A DNA stretch of 7,866 nucleotides from assembly GCA_008501785.1 (NCBI GenBank), contig QQUD01000031.1, forward strand, positions 1 through 7,866, read 5' to 3'. The notes below the pieces were generated by a model. That model had not been told where the DNA came from. It did not search any database and was given only the letters and a program-made list of their open reading frames with translations. A program made the position numbers and the translations under genes. Source of the stretch: Chloroflexota bacterium (lineage in GTDB: Bacteria > Chloroflexota > Anaerolineae > Promineifilales > Promineifilaceae). Shown piece by piece: positions 6,834 through 7,866 of this stretch (positions are counted from its first letter, which is position 1; every line of letters begins with the position of its first letter).

Positions 6834-7449
6834 ACATCAACTCCACATAATTCCGAATAATTTGCAATCCTGTATGCTGGCTCTTTTCTGGATGAAATTG
6901 CAAGCCGTACACATTGTTGTGCTTAACAATTGCGGTGAACGGGTCACCGTAATCCGCCTGAGCCACAATGTCAGCGTCGTTTTCAGGAATGCAGTAGTAA
7001 GAATGCACAAAGTAGGTGTGGCTGCCTGACTTCACGTTGGTGAGCAGCAAGTGCGGCGTGTCAAATTCAAGCTGATTCCAGCCCATGTGCGGCACCTTGA
7101 GTCCGTTAGCCGGAAAGCGTTTTACACGCCCTGGAATGAGTCCAAACCCTTTGTGGATGCCCATTTCGTCACTTTCATCAAACAAAAATTGCATGCCAAT
7201 GCAAATGCCGAGTAGCGGCGTCCCTTTGGCAACGGCTGCGCGAATCGCCTCTTCCAAATTGCGCTCACGCACAGCCGCCATACCAGACCCAAATGCGCCG
7301 ACTCCAGGCAGCGTCAACTTACCCGCCTTCAGCACATCCTCCGGATCACTCGTCAACTGCACATCTGCGCCAATATACTCAAACGCCTTTTGCGCTGACC
7401 GTAAATTGCTCCCCCCGTAGTCAATCATGGTGATGGTTTTGTTTTGCAT
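6832..7449 (-). CDS. hisH: Imidazole glycerol phosphate synthase, glutaminase subunit
   Basis: HisH is the class I glutamine amidotransferase that supplies ammonia to HisF (EC 4.3.2.10; glutaminase 3.5.1.2). The 205-residue protein has the full triad: C83 in the nucleophile elbow GICIGMQ, H186 and E188 in LQFHPEKS. The oxyanion-strand motif PGVGAFG (48-54) and the family segments IDYGGSN (9-15), VPHMGWN (119-125) and TYFVHSYY (145-152) are present. Length is normal. ATG 7449 has TGGAG at 7460-7456, 6 nt upstream. The gene is flanked on both sides by repeat-filled spacers instead of being tightly coupled to hisB or hisA. Confidence 0.97.
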   Translation of the reverse strand: MQNKTITMIDYGGSNLRSAQKAFEYIGADVQLTSDPEDVLKAGKLTLPGVGAFGSGMAAVRERNLEEAIRAAVAKGTPLLGICIGMQFLFDESDEMGIHKGFGLIPGRVKRFPANGLKVPHMGWNQLEFDTPHLLLTNVKSGSHTYFVHSYYCIPENDADIVAQADYGDPFTAIVKHNNVYGLQFHPEKSQHTGLQIIRNYVELM

Positions 7450-7459
7450 CTTTTTCTCC

Positions 7460-7551
7460 AGTCGTTAGTCTGATAGTCGTTAGTCTTGCAGTTATAGACG
7501 ATTGACTATCTGACTACCTGACTATAAGACTATCCGACTACTTGACTAATG
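7460..7551. repeat. Antiparallel octamer arrays between hisB and hisH
   Basis: The right arm is six consecutive exact-period 8-bp units GACTANNN starting at 7504, 7512, 7520, 7528, 7536 and 7544. The left arm carries the reverse motif AGTC at 7460, 7467, 7475 and 7482, a 15-bp period of 7 plus 8, with a degenerate AGTT at 7490. The two arms are inverted and can pair in several registers. The right arm runs through the hisB stop codon (7540-7538) and encodes its last residues, and the left arm abuts the hisH Shine-Dalgarno. No terminator-like T-run follows. Function unknown. Confidence 0.8.
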
Positions 7552-7866
7552 TCCCTTTCGTCGAGGGCACGCCGCTTCGCTGTGGGTCTTGGGCAACGGC
7601 GATGCGCAGGGCACGTCCGAATGCTTTGAATAGGGCTTCTGCTTTGTGGTGGTCGTTACGGCCGTATTCCACCCGGGCATGCAGCGTCATTTTGGCATGT
7701 GTCGCAACCGATTCGAAAAAGTGCTGCACAAGGTCAGTGTGCATTTGCCCAATGGCGGCCGTGTTCCACTTGGCTTGAAAGACTGTATACGGCCGTCCGC
7801 TAAAATCAAGTGCTACAAATCCCAATGCTTCATCCATCGGCACATAAGCATGCCCCATGCGGTTGA
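7538..7866 (-). CDS. hisB: Imidazoleglycerol-phosphate dehydratase, C-terminal part
   Basis: HisB dehydrates imidazole glycerol phosphate to imidazole acetol phosphate (EC 4.2.1.19). The frame is open to the right edge, so the gene is partial: 108 codons plus the stop are visible, about the C-terminal half of a protein usually near 195-200 residues. The conserved segments [17 protein letters not shown] and the second metal-binding motif [17 protein letters not shown] (the His-His-Glu manganese ligands) are clear, followed by the usual STKGTL end. The first HHxxED motif lies outside the window. No HAD phosphatase domain is visible in this part, so whether it is fused as in E. coli cannot be judged. 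An internal ATG at 7858 is not the start; Asn-Arg of the conserved motif precedes it. CGGCCG occurs three times in this fragment. Confidence 0.95.
   Translation of the reverse strand, partial: NRMGHAYVPMDEALGFVALDFSGRPYTVFQAKWNTAAIGQMHTDLVQHFFESVATHAKMTLHARVEYGRNDHHKAEALFKAFGRALRIAVAQDPQRSGVPSTKGTLVK

Larger units (their letters stand above)
3260..7795. repeat. Dispersed, over-represented CGGCCG palindrome
   Basis: CGGCCG starts at 3260, 3295, 3657, 3984, 4499, 5252, 6310, 6711, 7659, 7756 and 7790. Seven of the eleven are extended to ACGGCCGT, and ten are followed by T on the + strand. The longest copy is the perfect 16-bp palindrome GGAAACGGCCGTTTCC at 6305-6320. About one copy would be expected by chance in 4.5 kb of balanced composition. 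All eleven are inside genes, in all three codon phases, so protein constraint does not explain them. The comparison is the cyanobacterial HIP1 octamer, which has a different core (GCGATCGC). Confidence 0.75.

Noticed and set aside
7460..7551. CRISPR array suggested by regular short repeats
   Set aside because: Units are 7-8 bp with no 25-40 bp repeats and no unique spacers; arms are inverted, and no cas genes are present.
7856..7858. ATG at 7858 as the start of a short hisB
   Set aside because: Conserved Asn-Arg codons precede it in frame and the first metal-binding half of the enzyme would be missing; the gene continues past the window edge.

Overview
The window is a bacterial chromosomal segment with two transcriptional blocks that face each other. 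The left block (+ strand) is one large gene for a soluble serine/threonine protein kinase carrying about thirteen 40-residue tetratricopeptide (TPR) repeats. The right block (- strand) is the downstream part of a histidine biosynthesis operon. In transcription order it reads hisB (cut by the right window edge), hisH, hisA, a YjjG-like HAD phosphatase, hisF, hisI, hisE and a PPP-like metallophosphoesterase. Kinase and metallophosphoesterase genes end 9 bp apart.

The his genes cover five consecutive activities: HisE and HisI (hydrolysis of phosphoribosyl-ATP and cyclohydrolysis of phosphoribosyl-AMP), HisA (isomerisation), HisH/HisF (glutaminase plus cyclase, giving imidazole glycerol phosphate and AICAR) and HisB (dehydration). 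All show their expected catalytic residues. hisG, hisD and hisC are not in view and may lie beyond the right edge. The usual missing step, histidinol-phosphate phosphatase, has no dedicated gene here; the HAD gene between hisA and hisF is a reasonable but unproven candidate.

The spacers are the most unusual part. Those after hisB, hisH, hisA and hisI each hold a repeat: antiparallel TAGTC/GACTA octamers, a 7-bp-period hairpin, a perfect 42-bp palindrome, and a TAGTC array. Three touch or enter the stop codon of the preceding gene. The tight hisF junctions (8 and 4 bp) have none. Separately, the palindrome CGGCCG occurs 11 times in the 4.6 kb from 3260 to 7795, in all three codon phases, and I found none in the kinase gene. 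This resembles the highly iterated palindromes of cyanobacteria, with a different core.

Organism: a free-living bacterium of moderate GC. The TPR-kinase style, the compact hisBHA-FIE order with separate hisI and hisE, and the iterated CGGCCG motif would fit Chloroflexota (Anaerolineae-like). This is an inference of modest confidence; no rRNA or other marker is present. I see no convincing new defence or mobile system; the genes are mostly ordinary and the novelty is in the DNA-level repeats and in two unassigned phosphatases.
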